Of a stretch of DNA of 64,000 bases, positions 36,971 to 45,621 are shown one piece after another. The notes beneath the pieces were generated by a model, which was not told the DNA's origin, did not search any database, and saw nothing but the letters and a program-made list of their open reading frames with translations. The number at the start of each line of letters is the position of its first letter. The first letter of the stretch is position 1. This stretch comes from Planctomycetota bacterium (GTDB taxonomy: Bacteria; Planctomycetota; Phycisphaerae; UBA1845; PWPN01). The translations under genes were made by a program, and so were the position numbers. Location of the stretch: NCBI GenBank assembly GCA_022711465.1, contig JAKLEZ010000001.1, positions 558,001-622,000 of the forward strand, in the 5' to 3' direction.

Positions 36971-37030
36971 GGACGCGAGTTTATCGCAGGGTATGCCTAG
37001 GAAAGTCGGTGGAAAGTGCGCGCAGGAAAC

Positions 37031-37063
37031 AACCCGCTTTTCTGGGTCAAGAGGCGGGTTTTT
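37031..37063. terminator. possible terminator between element operons
   Basis: AACCCGC (37031-37037) and GCGGGTT (37054-37060) form a 7-bp stem with a 16-base loop, followed by TTT on the plus strand and by GTTT on the minus strand. It lies after the gene ending at 37096 and before the operon starting at 36970, so it would separate the two minus-strand transcripts. Confidence 0.5.
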
Positions 37064-37095
37064 GGTCTACTTGCGGCAAGTGCCGGAAAGTGCGG

Positions 37096-37815
37096 CTATC
37101 GTCTTGAGTTGCGTATCTGCTGCTTGGTGCGCTCGGTTTCTTGCAGGAAAATAGCGGCATGGCTCAGGGCCTGCTCTTCAACAGAGAGAAGACCCTGCGA
37201 TTTGATATACGCCTCGAAGTCGTGGACGTGGACTCGGCAGCCCCGCCCGAGTTTTCGCATATACCGGAACAACCCACCCGGCTTGCAGAGTTTACTCAAC
37301 TTGGATTCTGACATGGGCTGTGGGCTGTAACCGCCAAGCAGTTCACGTATCGACTGATAGTTGCGATCGTCCGCGTCCCACGCAACTTCCGGCGATACAG
37401 CTTGCGCATCCTCGGTCTTGCCATCAGGTGCCGCGGGTTTACTCGTAATCACGCGGGCCACATGGAGCAGGCGGGGTTCCACCAACGGCCACAGCCGGGC
37501 AACTTCGGCGAGATCGCTCCGCTGGACCGCCGTGTGGACGGCGTCGATATCGTAGCTGTCCTCGCCGGCGGAGTCGAGCAGATCCGCCACATCGCGATAT
37601 AGAGCCTGAAGCGTGCGGCCAGCAGGGTTCAAATACGTGTCGGCCGATTCCCTTCGGAGTGATCCAAGCGCTGTCATGAGGCTGTAATCTCCCCCGGTGC
37701 CGGCAGGAGTCATGTGCATCGCGATCGATCGGATCCTGGCGATCGCGTCGATGTAGTCGCGGCCTGCTTGCAGATAATCTTCAAGGGTTCGTACGGACGT
37801 GGATGTGTCGGACAT
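37096..37815 (-). CDS. hypothetical element protein with C-terminal HTH-like segment
   Basis: 239 residues from ATG 37815. Helical, acidic N-terminal two-thirds. The end (about 160-215) reads SESKLSKLCKPGGLFRYMRK then GCRVHVHDFEAYIKSQG, which resembles the MerR/excisionase HTH-plus-wing layout. A candidate element regulator. A TATAAT sequence (minus strand, 37923-37928) lies about 110 bases upstream, but no matching -35 was found. Confidence 0.6.
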   Translation of the reverse strand: MSDTSTSVRTLEDYLQAGRDYIDAIARIRSIAMHMTPAGTGGDYSLMTALGSLRRESADTYLNPAGRTLQALYRDVADLLDSAGEDSYDIDAVHTAVQRSDLAEVARLWPLVEPRLLHVARVITSKPAAPDGKTEDAQAVSPEVAWDADDRNYQSIRELLGGYSPQPMSESKLSKLCKPGGLFRYMRKLGRGCRVHVHDFEAYIKSQGLLSVEEQALSHAAIFLQETERTKQQIRNSRR

Positions 37816-37923
37816 TGGATTCGCCTTTTCTCCGGGCGGGCTCTGGCGGCGGAGAGAAAGGCGAGAAACTCACGCCACCAGGGCCGCTTGGTGGTAGCAA
37901 GCCACCGACCCGGTCAAAACCTA

Positions 37924-38178
37924 TTATACCTCGGTCACCATGGGATCATCCCCCGCGCCGGGTAAGTTGTTGCCGAACCGGACGTGGTAGGCCTTCCCTT
38001 CCGCGATCACCCGACCACAATGCTCACAGACGCAGTCGGCTGGCTCGATTAGATCATCGCCCGCGAAGCCGACGGCGTACTGCGTCTCAACCGGCGCGAT
38101 CCTGCATTGTGGACAGCCCAGTCCATCGCAGCCGGCGGCCAACTCGATCTTCTTTAGCTTACTGTTCATCGTGTCCAT
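37924..38178 (-). CDS. small zinc-ribbon-like element protein
   Basis: 84 residues from ATG 38178 (ATG 38169 also possible). Two Cys pairs (GCPQCRIAPVET and CVCEHCGRV) give a C-x2-C ... C-x2-C zinc ribbon. The start overlaps the end of the DUF5681-like gene. No catalytic motif. Confidence 0.65.
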   Translation of the reverse strand: MDTMNSKLKKIELAAGCDGLGCPQCRIAPVETQYAVGFAGDDLIEPADCVCEHCGRVIAEGKAYHVRFGNNLPGAGDDPMVTEV

Positions 38179-38506
38179 GTGAACTTTTTGCGATAAGGCG
38201 ACTCTCGAGGCTCTCAATACGTTCCAGCAGATCGGTTGCGACCACCGGACCCAAGCATCGGCTCAAAATCTCTCGGATCGCGCTCACGTCGCCGGCCTTG
38301 CCTAGCTCGACCAACTTGGCGATCAGCGCCCTCATGTCACGGATCGTGACGGTGTTCAACAGCGTCACGCGCAAGCGGTTGCACTTCGCCGACATCGGGT
38401 TGCCGCTTCCGCCGCGCCATCCTTTGCGGAACTTGCCATCTGGCCCACGACCATTTAGTGATGGTTGGGTACTATTACCCGCATTCGTGGAATCACTGTT
38501 ATTCAT
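38159..38506 (-). CDS. DUF5681-like element protein
   Basis: 115 residues. The N-terminal segment GRGPDGKFRKGWRGGSGNP matches the DUF5681 pattern (often found on phages and elements near packaging genes, though none are here). A helical region and a possible coiled coil near the end follow. Its ATG at 38506 overlaps the stop of the integrase 3' end left at attR by 8 bases, so in the circular form it would be translated behind the integrase. Confidence 0.7.
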   Translation of the reverse strand: MNNSDSTNAGNSTQPSLNGRGPDGKFRKGWRGGSGNPMSAKCNRLRVTLLNTVTIRDMRALIAKLVELGKAGDVSAIREILSRCLGPVVATDLLERIESLESRLIAKSSHGHDEQ

Positions 38507-38752
38507 AGGTTCGCTCCTGTTGGGTGTCGATCAGACCGAGGATCGTCGCCCGGGTCTCTGGGGTGAGTCCGCTCCACGCCTTGACCACTGCGAGTAGCCC
38601 GGTATCATCGATCACACGTTGTTCCGGCGCAGGACGCGGTAGGGAAAATGGAAGGGATGGCAGGGACAAATCAGGGGCGGCCGTAAGTTGTTGCTGCTGC
38701 AGCGGTTGTGGCGGGCTATGGCAGGCTGCTTTTGATACCGTGTTTGCTCCTG
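38499..38752 (-). pseudogene. integrase 3' end separated at attR
   Basis: Reading the attR core on the minus strand in the integrase frame gives NTVSKA and then about 75 residues, including PQPLQQQQLTAAPDLS and LLAVVKAWSGLTPETRATIL. It stops at 38499, overlapping the next start. The frame has no start codon or ribosome site of its own near its beginning (upstream it is antisense leuB). The KAWxxLPExxRxxIL-type helix is what I expect at the end of planctomycete integrases. Confidence 0.8.
38728..38752. repeat. attR: attR (direct repeat, 16-bp perfect core)
   Basis: The core GCTTTTGATACCGTGT is at 38728-38743, with CTCCTG at 38747-38752; compare attL. It lies 60 bases before the GTG of the leuB-like gene. 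Confidence 0.85.
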
Positions 38753-38811
38753 TTTTTCCATGGCCCGTGCCGGAATTCAGGATTTTCTCGACTCTGCCAA
38801 GGAGTGAGCTC

Positions 38812-39918
38812 GTGCTGAACATAGCTGTCATCGGTGGGGATGGTACTGGACCTGAAGTCGTGGCCGAAGGCCTCAAGGTACTCAGGGCGGTGGCCGCGAA
38901 GGCCGGGTTCCAGTACAACACGACCGACTTCGATCTCAGCGGCAGGGCCTACCTGGCCCGGGGCGGCGATCCCAAGGTCCAGAACATCCCCCTGGTCACC
39001 CCCGAGCAGACCAGCGAACTCCGGAAGTACGACGCGATCTACCTCGGAGCGGTCGGCGACCCGAACATCGCCCCGGGGATCATGGAGAAAGGCCTCCTGC
39101 TGCATCTTCGCTTCGTGCTCGACCAGTACATCAATCTCCGCCCGGTCAGACTCTACCCCGGCGTCGAGTCGCCGCTCAGAGACAAGGGTCCCGAGCACAT
39201 CAGCTTCGACGTCATCCGGGAGAACACCGAAGACCTCTACGCGGGCACGGGCGGCTTTCTCCGCAAGGGCACCCCCCAGGAGGTCTCCACCCAGGAAATG
39301 ATCACCACTCGCTTCGGCGCCGAGCGATGCATCCGCTATGCCTTCGAGTTCGCCCGAGCCAAGAAGAAGGCCGGCACGGGCAAGGGCAAGCTCACCCTCG
39401 TCCACAAGACCAACGTCCTGACCTACTGCGGCGACACGTGGTTCCGGGCGTTCAACGAGATCGGCCAGAAGGACTACCCCGATATTGAGCGGGACTACAA
39501 CCATGTCGACGCCTGTTGCATGTGGTTCATCAAGAGCCCCGAGTTCTACGATACCATCGTCGTCCCCAACATGTTTGGTGACATCATTACCGACTTGGCG
39601 GCCATGATCCAGGGCGGACTGGGGGTGGCGGCCGGCGGCAATGTCAATCCCGAGGGCGTCAGCATGTTCGAGCCCATGGGTGGCAGTGCCCCGAAGTACA
39701 CAGGGCAGAATGTCATCAATCCGATCGCTGCCATCGCCGCCATGGGCATGCTGCTCCGCGTCGTCGGTGGACAGAAGAAAGACGCCGCCGTCGAGCGAGC
39801 CGGCACCCAGGTTGAGGAAGCGATCAAGAAGACCTGCCCGAAGATGAAGAGCCAGTCGGCAGGCAAGATGGGGTACGGCACGAGCCAGGTCGGCGACCTG
39901 GTCTGCTCAGCCCTCTAG
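38812..39918 (+). CDS. isopropylmalate/isocitrate dehydrogenase family protein, LeuB-like
   Basis: 368 residues from GTG 38812, with AAGGAGTGAGCTC upstream; the longer frame reads into the element. NAD-binding start NIAVIGGDGTGPEVV; substrate loop LRPVRLYPGVESPLRDKGPE; VIRENTEDLYAG with the conserved Arg/Glu; catalytic Lys in HKTNVLTYCG; metal Asp in NMFGDIITDLAA. It best matches 3-isopropylmalate dehydrogenase-like decarboxylating dehydrogenases (leucine synthesis), but homoisocitrate or tartrate activity cannot be excluded. The att site sits in its leader, so element insertion may alter its expression. Confidence 0.85.
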   Translation: MLNIAVIGGDGTGPEVVAEGLKVLRAVAAKAGFQYNTTDFDLSGRAYLARGGDPKVQNIPLVTPEQTSELRKYDAIYLGAVGDPNIAPGIMEKGLLLHLRFVLDQYINLRPVRLYPGVESPLRDKGPEHISFDVIRENTEDLYAGTGGFLRKGTPQEVSTQEMITTRFGAERCIRYAFEFARAKKKAGTGKGKLTLVHKTNVLTYCGDTWFRAFNEIGQKDYPDIERDYNHVDACCMWFIKSPEFYDTIVVPNMFGDIITDLAAMIQGGLGVAAGGNVNPEGVSMFEPMGGSAPKYTGQNVINPIAAIAAMGMLLRVVGGQKKDAAVERAGTQVEEAIKKTCPKMKSQSAGKMGYGTSQVGDLVCSAL

Positions 39919-40074
39919 GCTTCGTGCCGGGCGCGGCCGTCGGAAGCGGCGTTACCGAAGCGAGCGGCCGGCCGTCCAGGCGTCAACGCCGCGCCGGTCA
40001 GCGTTGAGGCTCCGGCATGATGCCCGTTGCCGCCAGCCTGCAATAACGGGACCACTGCGACAAAGGAGGATCAC

Positions 40075-42723
40075 GTGAGTATCCAGCCGCGTCGGATGCC
40101 ATCGGCCACGGTCGTCTGCCTCATGTCGGCCTCGCTGGCTCTTGCCCAGGCCACTGTTCAAGCCACCAGAGCGACCACCCAGGTCGCCCAGACGGCACCG
40201 GCGAAGAAGCCGGCGCCCGCTCGGACGACCACACTTCAGGGCGTCGTGTTCGAGGATCTCAACGCGAACGGTGTTCCGGACGCCGGCGAGCCCGCCTTGG
40301 AGGGCATGTCCGTATCCAACGGTGTGACGTTCGCGGTGACGCCGGCCTCGGGGGAGTTCAAGTTCGTCCTCAGAGAGCGGATCACCGGATCGGTCTTCGT
40401 CTGCACGCCATCCGGCTGGCGGGCATCCAAGAGGTTCTACGTCCAGGCCGACTTCGAGCGATTCGCCGAGAAAACACAACCCGCGGACATCGGCCTGGTA
40501 CGCGATCCGGCTCGGTTGACGGACAAGTTCTCTTTCGTCCAGTTGACCGATACCCACGTCACCGACGACCCCACGACGATCAAGACGATGAATGAGGATA
40601 TCGACACGGTCAATCGGCTGAGCGACCGGCCGATCTTCGTCGTGACCACCGGTGACCTGACCAACCGCGGCACGAAGCCGGAGGAGTTCAAAGGCTTCGT
40701 GGCGGGCATCGAAAACGCCAGGTTGCCGGTCTACAACACCATTGGCAATCACGACTACGGCGGCGAGTCGCGGGAAACGCAGAACTACGAGAGGGCTCTC
40801 GGCCCGCGCTACTACTCCTTCAGCTCGGGCCCCTATCATTTCATCAGCAAGGACATCATCGCCGCCGATCGCGACAAGGCCGGCTACCAGCGACAGCAGG
40901 CATGGATCGAGGCCGATATCAAGCTCAACGCAGCCGACAAGCGCATTCTGGTCTTCCAGCACTACGTTCCGACCAATCCTGAGCTCGAATGGTGGGCCCG
41001 ATACAAGACCGCAGGCATCTTCAGCGGTCACTGGCACGGCCGGCGCGAGCAACTCTACAAGGGCATCCTGGACGTCAACAGCGCCACGTTGCGGTTCGGG
41101 GGCATCGACCGCAGCCCACGAGGATTCCGCATCATTCACGTCGACGGCGACAGGCTCCGCTGCGAATGGCGGGTCGGCGAGCAGGAGAAGCGCGTCGAGA
41201 TCCTCAATCCGCCCAAGGATGGCAAGGCACAGGGACGCGTGCCCATCCGCGTCCTGGCCTACGATACGGCCGTGCGCGTCAACGGCGTGAAATACCGCAT
41301 TCTGGAGAGCAACGCCGTTGATGCCAGGCCGGTTGCGGAAGGCCGGCTGGCCCCCGAGGGTGCCTGGTCCTGGGCGGGCGAGTGCCCTGCCCTGACCAGC
41401 GCCGCGGCGGGCCCCAAGAAGATTCAGGTGGAGGTCACGGCGGCGGACGGCACGACATGGAGGGCCGAGAGCACGTTCACACTCGGAACCGGCGAGCCGC
41501 CGAAACCGACCATGGGCGAGGCCTGGCCGTTCTTCCACAACGATGCCGGCCACCGCGGCTATCTGAAGACCGGCCCCCGCCCGCCGCTGTCCCTTGCATG
41601 GGCCACGAATATCGGCGGCAGCATTCACATCGCCGGACCGGTCGTCGCAGACAACCGGGTGTACGCGGCCACCAGCTTCCATGACTCGCTCGACGACTGC
41701 GCGGTCGTTGGCCTCGATCTGGCCACCGGAAAGCGGCTCTGGCGGGCGCCGGTTGATTCGTCGGTCAAACACAGCCCGTCCGTCTGGGGTGAGAACGTGC
41801 TGGCCGTCTCCCAGGCCGGTACGCTCTACTGCTTCGACCTCGAGGGGCATACGCGATGGACCGCACCGCTGGCCAACGTCAAGAACCAGCGGTGGGAGGT
41901 CAGTTTTCCGGTGACGGATGGCAAGATGGTGTACGCCGGCCGTTCCGAGGGTTTCGGGGCGTTCGAGTTGGCCACGGGCAAGCCGCTGTGGGATCAGAAA
42001 GGCGGCAAGGACTGGTGGCCCAACCTCTACACCGGACCCAGCCTCGGCTCGGGCGTGGTTTACCAGGGCGGACCGTTCGTACGAGCCCTGGATCCGGCCA
42101 CCGGCAGGATCATCTGGAACCTCGAGAAAACGTCGGTCTCCACCGTGGCCGTCGTCCCCGCAGTCGTCGAGCGAGACCAGGCCGGCGACCGGCTGTACGT
42201 CTTCCACAACGGCAAGACCCTGTGTTGCCTTGACGGGCGTTCGGGCAAGACCCTCTGGACGGCCTCATGCGAGGCACCGGACGCCAAAGGGGCCGGCATC
42301 AAGTCCCAGACCGTCCCCCTCGGCGACGAGACCGGAACACCCGCCGTGGGCGACAAGATGATCTGCCTCGGCGGCGCGGAGGTCGCCTTCCCCGGCGAAA
42401 GCCGCCCCACCGCCGCGATGCACGGCTTCGACAAGGCCACCGGCAAGCTCATCTGGCGATTCCCGGTCGGCCGAGACCTCGCTTCCTCGCTGCCCTACAA
42501 GCGAATCACCTCGACGATCAGCAGTTCACCGATCATCGTGGGCGAAACGGTCTACTTCGGGGCGAGTGACGGATTCGTCTACGGGCTCGACGTGAACAGC
42601 GGCAAGCTGCTGTGGCAGTACCGCCTCGGCGTACCCATCGCTTCCACTGCCGCGGCCACGGGCAACACGCTCATCGTGACCACCTGGGACGGCACGGTGT
42701 ACGCCCTGACCGCCGGGGGATAG
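40075..42723 (+). CDS. calcineurin-like phosphoesterase fused to PQQ beta-propeller, secreted
   Basis: 882 residues from GTG 40075 with AAAGGAGGATC upstream. A signal peptide ends near LALAQA, then an SdrD-like segment (VVFEDLNANGVPDAGEPALEG). The metallophosphoesterase region shows all motifs: QLTDTHVTD, VVTTGDLTNRG, IGNHDYGG, FQHYVP and SGHWHGRRE. From about residue 500 a PQQ-type propeller carries LDLATGKRLWRAP-like blades to the C-terminus. Such fusions occur in planctomycetes; the substrate is unknown. The propeller is likely a binding rather than a redox module. Confidence 0.88.
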   Translation: MSIQPRRMPSATVVCLMSASLALAQATVQATRATTQVAQTAPAKKPAPARTTTLQGVVFEDLNANGVPDAGEPALEGMSVSNGVTFAVTPASGEFKFVLRERITGSVFVCTPSGWRASKRFYVQADFERFAEKTQPADIGLVRDPARLTDKFSFVQLTDTHVTDDPTTIKTMNEDIDTVNRLSDRPIFVVTTGDLTNRGTKPEEFKGFVAGIENARLPVYNTIGNHDYGGESRETQNYERALGPRYYSFSSGPYHFISKDIIAADRDKAGYQRQQAWIEADIKLNAADKRILVFQHYVPTNPELEWWARYKTAGIFSGHWHGRREQLYKGILDVNSATLRFGGIDRSPRGFRIIHVDGDRLRCEWRVGEQEKRVEILNPPKDGKAQGRVPIRVLAYDTAVRVNGVKYRILESNAVDARPVAEGRLAPEGAWSWAGECPALTSAAAGPKKIQVEVTAADGTTWRAESTFTLGTGEPPKPTMGEAWPFFHNDAGHRGYLKTGPRPPLSLAWATNIGGSIHIAGPVVADNRVYAATSFHDSLDDCAVVGLDLATGKRLWRAPVDSSVKHSPSVWGENVLAVSQAGTLYCFDLEGHTRWTAPLANVKNQRWEVSFPVTDGKMVYAGRSEGFGAFELATGKPLWDQKGGKDWWPNLYTGPSLGSGVVYQGGPFVRALDPATGRIIWNLEKTSVSTVAVVPAVVERDQAGDRLYVFHNGKTLCCLDGRSGKTLWTASCEAPDAKGAGIKSQTVPLGDETGTPAVGDKMICLGGAEVAFPGESRPTAAMHGFDKATGKLIWRFPVGRDLASSLPYKRITSTISSSPIIVGETVYFGASDGFVYGLDVNSGKLLWQYRLGVPIASTAAATGNTLIVTTWDGTVYALTAGG

Positions 42724-42812
42724 CGTCTACCTGGGTCGGGAAGCGCGAGAAAGGCGTCCGGCCGGTCACTTGATTGGCGGGATGCCGGACCCGCGCCCGG
42801 CGGGATGGCTTC

Positions 42813-45515
42813 TCAGTGCAGTACTGCCTGCACGACCGAGAACGGCGGCACTTCGAGCACGAAATTCTCCAGATTGACCACCGGCTTGCGGGTGTCTTCG
42901 CGGTCAACCGCTTCGGGATCGCTGACCGAGTTGAACGTTGCCGGCGACGCCGCATGAAGCGTGGAGATGTCGACCTTGGTCACGACCGGCTTGAGTGCCG
43001 CCAGATTGAACGGTACCACCAGGTAAGTGGCCCCGCTGTTGACGACATTGAACACCAGAGCCTGACGGCGGACGTCCCAGGCGACCTGGGCCACCAGGTT
43101 GGGCGTTTCCTCGTAGCCCTGGAGCTTGAGCGGCCATGCCGCGGGTGACTGGGAAACGAGTTCGAAGGCCCGCCCCGCGGCGGAGAGGAAGGCCCTCTCC
43201 TTGGGGCACTCGATGACATTCTGCCCCCAGGTGTTGGCCATGTTGTTGAAGTTTGCGAAGACGAAGTCGCCGCCCAGCCGCTGGAACACCAGGAACTGAC
43301 GGACCAGGTTCATCGCGTAGGCCCAGCGGATCTGCCGATTCTGAATGGTCTTCTCCGCCGGCTGGGGTTCACGCCCCTTGTCGGAGATGAACGGCACGTT
43401 ATCCAGCGGGGCAAGCCACTCGGTATTGCACAACTGGACATCCTGCTGCTTGGCCGCGTTGTACTCGGCAATCACCTTGAGTACCTCGCGAAGGTAGGCC
43501 TCACCCGTGCCTCGATCGGAGGCCAAATCAATGGCGTCGCCGGCCTCGGCGAGCATTTGGGGCAGCGTGGGGCGGTAGCTCTCGTACCCCGCCATGATCA
43601 CCTTGATCGACGGGTCCACCTTCTTCATCTCGCGAGCGAACTCGACGCACCGCTTCGCATACTCGATCGGTCCGAACCTGCGGTAGGGCTCGTTGTCCAG
43701 TTCCCAGAACCTCACGCCCATGGTCTCGTGCCCGTGGGCTCGACGCAACGCACCCATCGGATGACTCTCGGCCACATTGCAGTAGGCCACCCACTCGGCC
43801 GCCTCGGCCGCCGAACCGGTCATCATATTCACGCAGAGCAACGGCTCCGCTCCAACTTCCCGGCACAGGTCCACGAACTCGACCGTGCCGACGTCGTTGT
43901 ACTCAAGGCCACCCCAGTACTCGCTCTCCCGCGGTCGACGATCGGTCCGTGGGCCGACGCCGTCGCGCCAGTTGTAGAAGGACGCGTAGCAGCCACCCGG
44001 GAACCGGATGATTCGCGGGCGAGTCCGTTTGACTATCTCCACGACATCCTTGCGCCAGCCCTTGACGTGGTCGCTGGGCATGAGCGACAGGCCATCCAGG
44101 CGGAGCGCCTTGCCCGGCGGAACGGAAATGGCCAGGCTCCCGCGACCGGCGAACTCGGCGTTCGCCAAAGGCGCTTCGACGGCCTTCCACTCCGGGTCGA
44201 TGTCACCGATGGTCTTCTGAGCGATCGGCTTGTCCAGGCTCTTCTCCGGGTGGATGCCGATCGTGATGGCGAACTCGCTGTTGTCGGCCGACCGGAGGGC
44301 GCCGCGAAGGGTATAGGTCATCCCCGGCCGGAGGACCAGGCCGTCCTGAACGATATACGCCGGCTTGTCCGTCGCCTTGTTGGTCACTTGGGCGGCCTGC
44401 AGGCCATGATGGAATCTGCCGTAGCGAGGGTAGCCCAGCGACGCCGCGGGGTTGCTTTCGGCCAGGTACCAAGGGCTCTCCTCGTAACCGGAGTGGTGCC
44501 ATACTTCATTGGCCAGAACGTCGCCCGGCTTGCGCTGCAGCCATCCCCAGACCGAGGACTTGAGCGGGGTGACCGCCTCGAAACTCCGGTTGTAGAGCAT
44601 CTCCGACCACATGCCGTCCACTTGGCGGCCAAAGCCGCTCTCAATGAAGTTGCCATACAGGATCGGGCTGACCGGCTTGGCACATAGCGCTTCCGTGGTC
44701 ACGGTGATCGGGGGCAGTATCTGAGCATCCGACGGGCGCTGGGGCTGGCTGGTCGCCGGCAGTGTGCCGGCGATCTGCGGAACGGCCGGCTGGCTGCCGG
44801 CGGGTTGTGTACCGCTGGCCTGGGTTGTCGGTTGAGTGGAAGGGGCAGACGCGACAGGCTGGCTCGCCGGAGCGGTGGTTGGTCCCGGCGCCGTGGCCGG
44901 AGCCGTGGCCGTCGCTGGTTGGGAGGTGGCCGGTTCGGGCGGCGCCTCCTCGGCGGGCAGCAATTCCAAGCCGTCGAACCACACCGTTCCTGTGGCGTTG
45001 CCCTCGCCGCAGAGCGTGCAGAAGATGAAAACCTTGCCCTGCAGCGGACCCTTGAACTCAACCCGGACACGCGTCCAGTCCGTCGAACCGCGAAGGCTAG
45101 GACCCACGACCGTCTTGCTCGCGTCCGGTTCCTGCAGCGGCCCCACCAGGAGTGTGGCCAGCATGCCCGCCCCTTCTCGCGGCTCCAGCTGGTCCGTCTT
45201 CACCCACCCGCGGAGGACGTAGGCCTTTCCAGCCTCCACGTCCGCAACCTGCTGGAGGCCTGCCATCGTCGGCTGGCGGGCCGACATCCGAGCCGAGTAC
45301 TTCCCCACCTTCACCGTCCTGGAGTCCTGGCCCACCGTGGGAGCCGCGCCCAGGACGGGAACCTCCCAGTCCTTCGGCGGGCCGGCTTCACCGTCCAGGC
45401 CCGATTCCTCGAACGAGCCGTTCTTCAGCGCGGGCGCACCCTCAGCCGACGACAGACCCCACATCATGGCGATGAGCACGGCCAGCCAGAACCTCACACC
45501 ATCCCGCACCAACAT
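42813..45515 (-). CDS. secreted alpha-L-arabinofuranosidase (GH51-like) with CBM
   Basis: 900 residues. A signal peptide ends at ...AEGA. A CBM_4_9-type jelly roll (about 30-185) starts LKNGSFEESG. A Pro/Thr/Ala/Ser linker of about 70 residues follows, then the GH51 region starting at PVSPILYGNFIESG. The acid/base Glu is in FWELDNEPYRR, the nucleophile is probably the Glu in CNTEWLAP, and IIRFPGGCYA is a further conserved motif. It removes arabinofuranose from hemicellulose or pectin. It fits with the xylose isomerase and epimerase further along. Confidence 0.9.
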   Translation of the reverse strand: MLVRDGVRFWLAVLIAMMWGLSSAEGAPALKNGSFEESGLDGEAGPPKDWEVPVLGAAPTVGQDSRTVKVGKYSARMSARQPTMAGLQQVADVEAGKAYVLRGWVKTDQLEPREGAGMLATLLVGPLQEPDASKTVVGPSLRGSTDWTRVRVEFKGPLQGKVFIFCTLCGEGNATGTVWFDGLELLPAEEAPPEPATSQPATATAPATAPGPTTAPASQPVASAPSTQPTTQASGTQPAGSQPAVPQIAGTLPATSQPQRPSDAQILPPITVTTEALCAKPVSPILYGNFIESGFGRQVDGMWSEMLYNRSFEAVTPLKSSVWGWLQRKPGDVLANEVWHHSGYEESPWYLAESNPAASLGYPRYGRFHHGLQAAQVTNKATDKPAYIVQDGLVLRPGMTYTLRGALRSADNSEFAITIGIHPEKSLDKPIAQKTIGDIDPEWKAVEAPLANAEFAGRGSLAISVPPGKALRLDGLSLMPSDHVKGWRKDVVEIVKRTRPRIIRFPGGCYASFYNWRDGVGPRTDRRPRESEYWGGLEYNDVGTVEFVDLCREVGAEPLLCVNMMTGSAAEAAEWVAYCNVAESHPMGALRRAHGHETMGVRFWELDNEPYRRFGPIEYAKRCVEFAREMKKVDPSIKVIMAGYESYRPTLPQMLAEAGDAIDLASDRGTGEAYLREVLKVIAEYNAAKQQDVQLCNTEWLAPLDNVPFISDKGREPQPAEKTIQNRQIRWAYAMNLVRQFLVFQRLGGDFVFANFNNMANTWGQNVIECPKERAFLSAAGRAFELVSQSPAAWPLKLQGYEETPNLVAQVAWDVRRQALVFNVVNSGATYLVVPFNLAALKPVVTKVDISTLHAASPATFNSVSDPEAVDREDTRKPVVNLENFVLEVPPFSVVQAVLH

Positions 45516-45621
45516 CGATAGGCCTCCAAACCAGACCCGGGCGATATCGGTCGCATTCTAACCCAAGTCCGACACAAATGTATCGTCGCGGAAACATGCC
45601 AAGTTGCCTTGACACATCGGA

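Larger units (their letters stand above)
28985..38752. mobile_element. 9.77-kb integrative element with family A DNA polymerase
   Basis: Bounded by direct repeats at 28985-29009 and 38728-38752 (23 of 25 bases equal, first 16 identical). It has an integrase at the left end, an excisionase-like HTH, a polymerase, and small overlapping ORFs all on the minus strand. It sits between a lipoprotein gene and a leuB-like gene that are otherwise divergent neighbours, about 115 bp apart after excision. There are no capsid, portal, terminase, relaxase or T4SS genes, so it is neither an obvious complete prophage nor an ICE. A satellite or plasmid-like replicon is the best description. Confidence 0.85.

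Noticed and set aside
37923..37928. TATAAT on the minus strand as a promoter for 37815
   Set aside because: Perfect -10 but no acceptable -35 at 16-18 bases, so it is only mentioned in the gene entry.
38524..38811. Long N-terminal extension of the leuB-like gene
   Set aside because: The frame is open upstream but runs through attR and the antisense of the integrase tail; GTG 38812 has a good ribosome site and the standard N-terminus.
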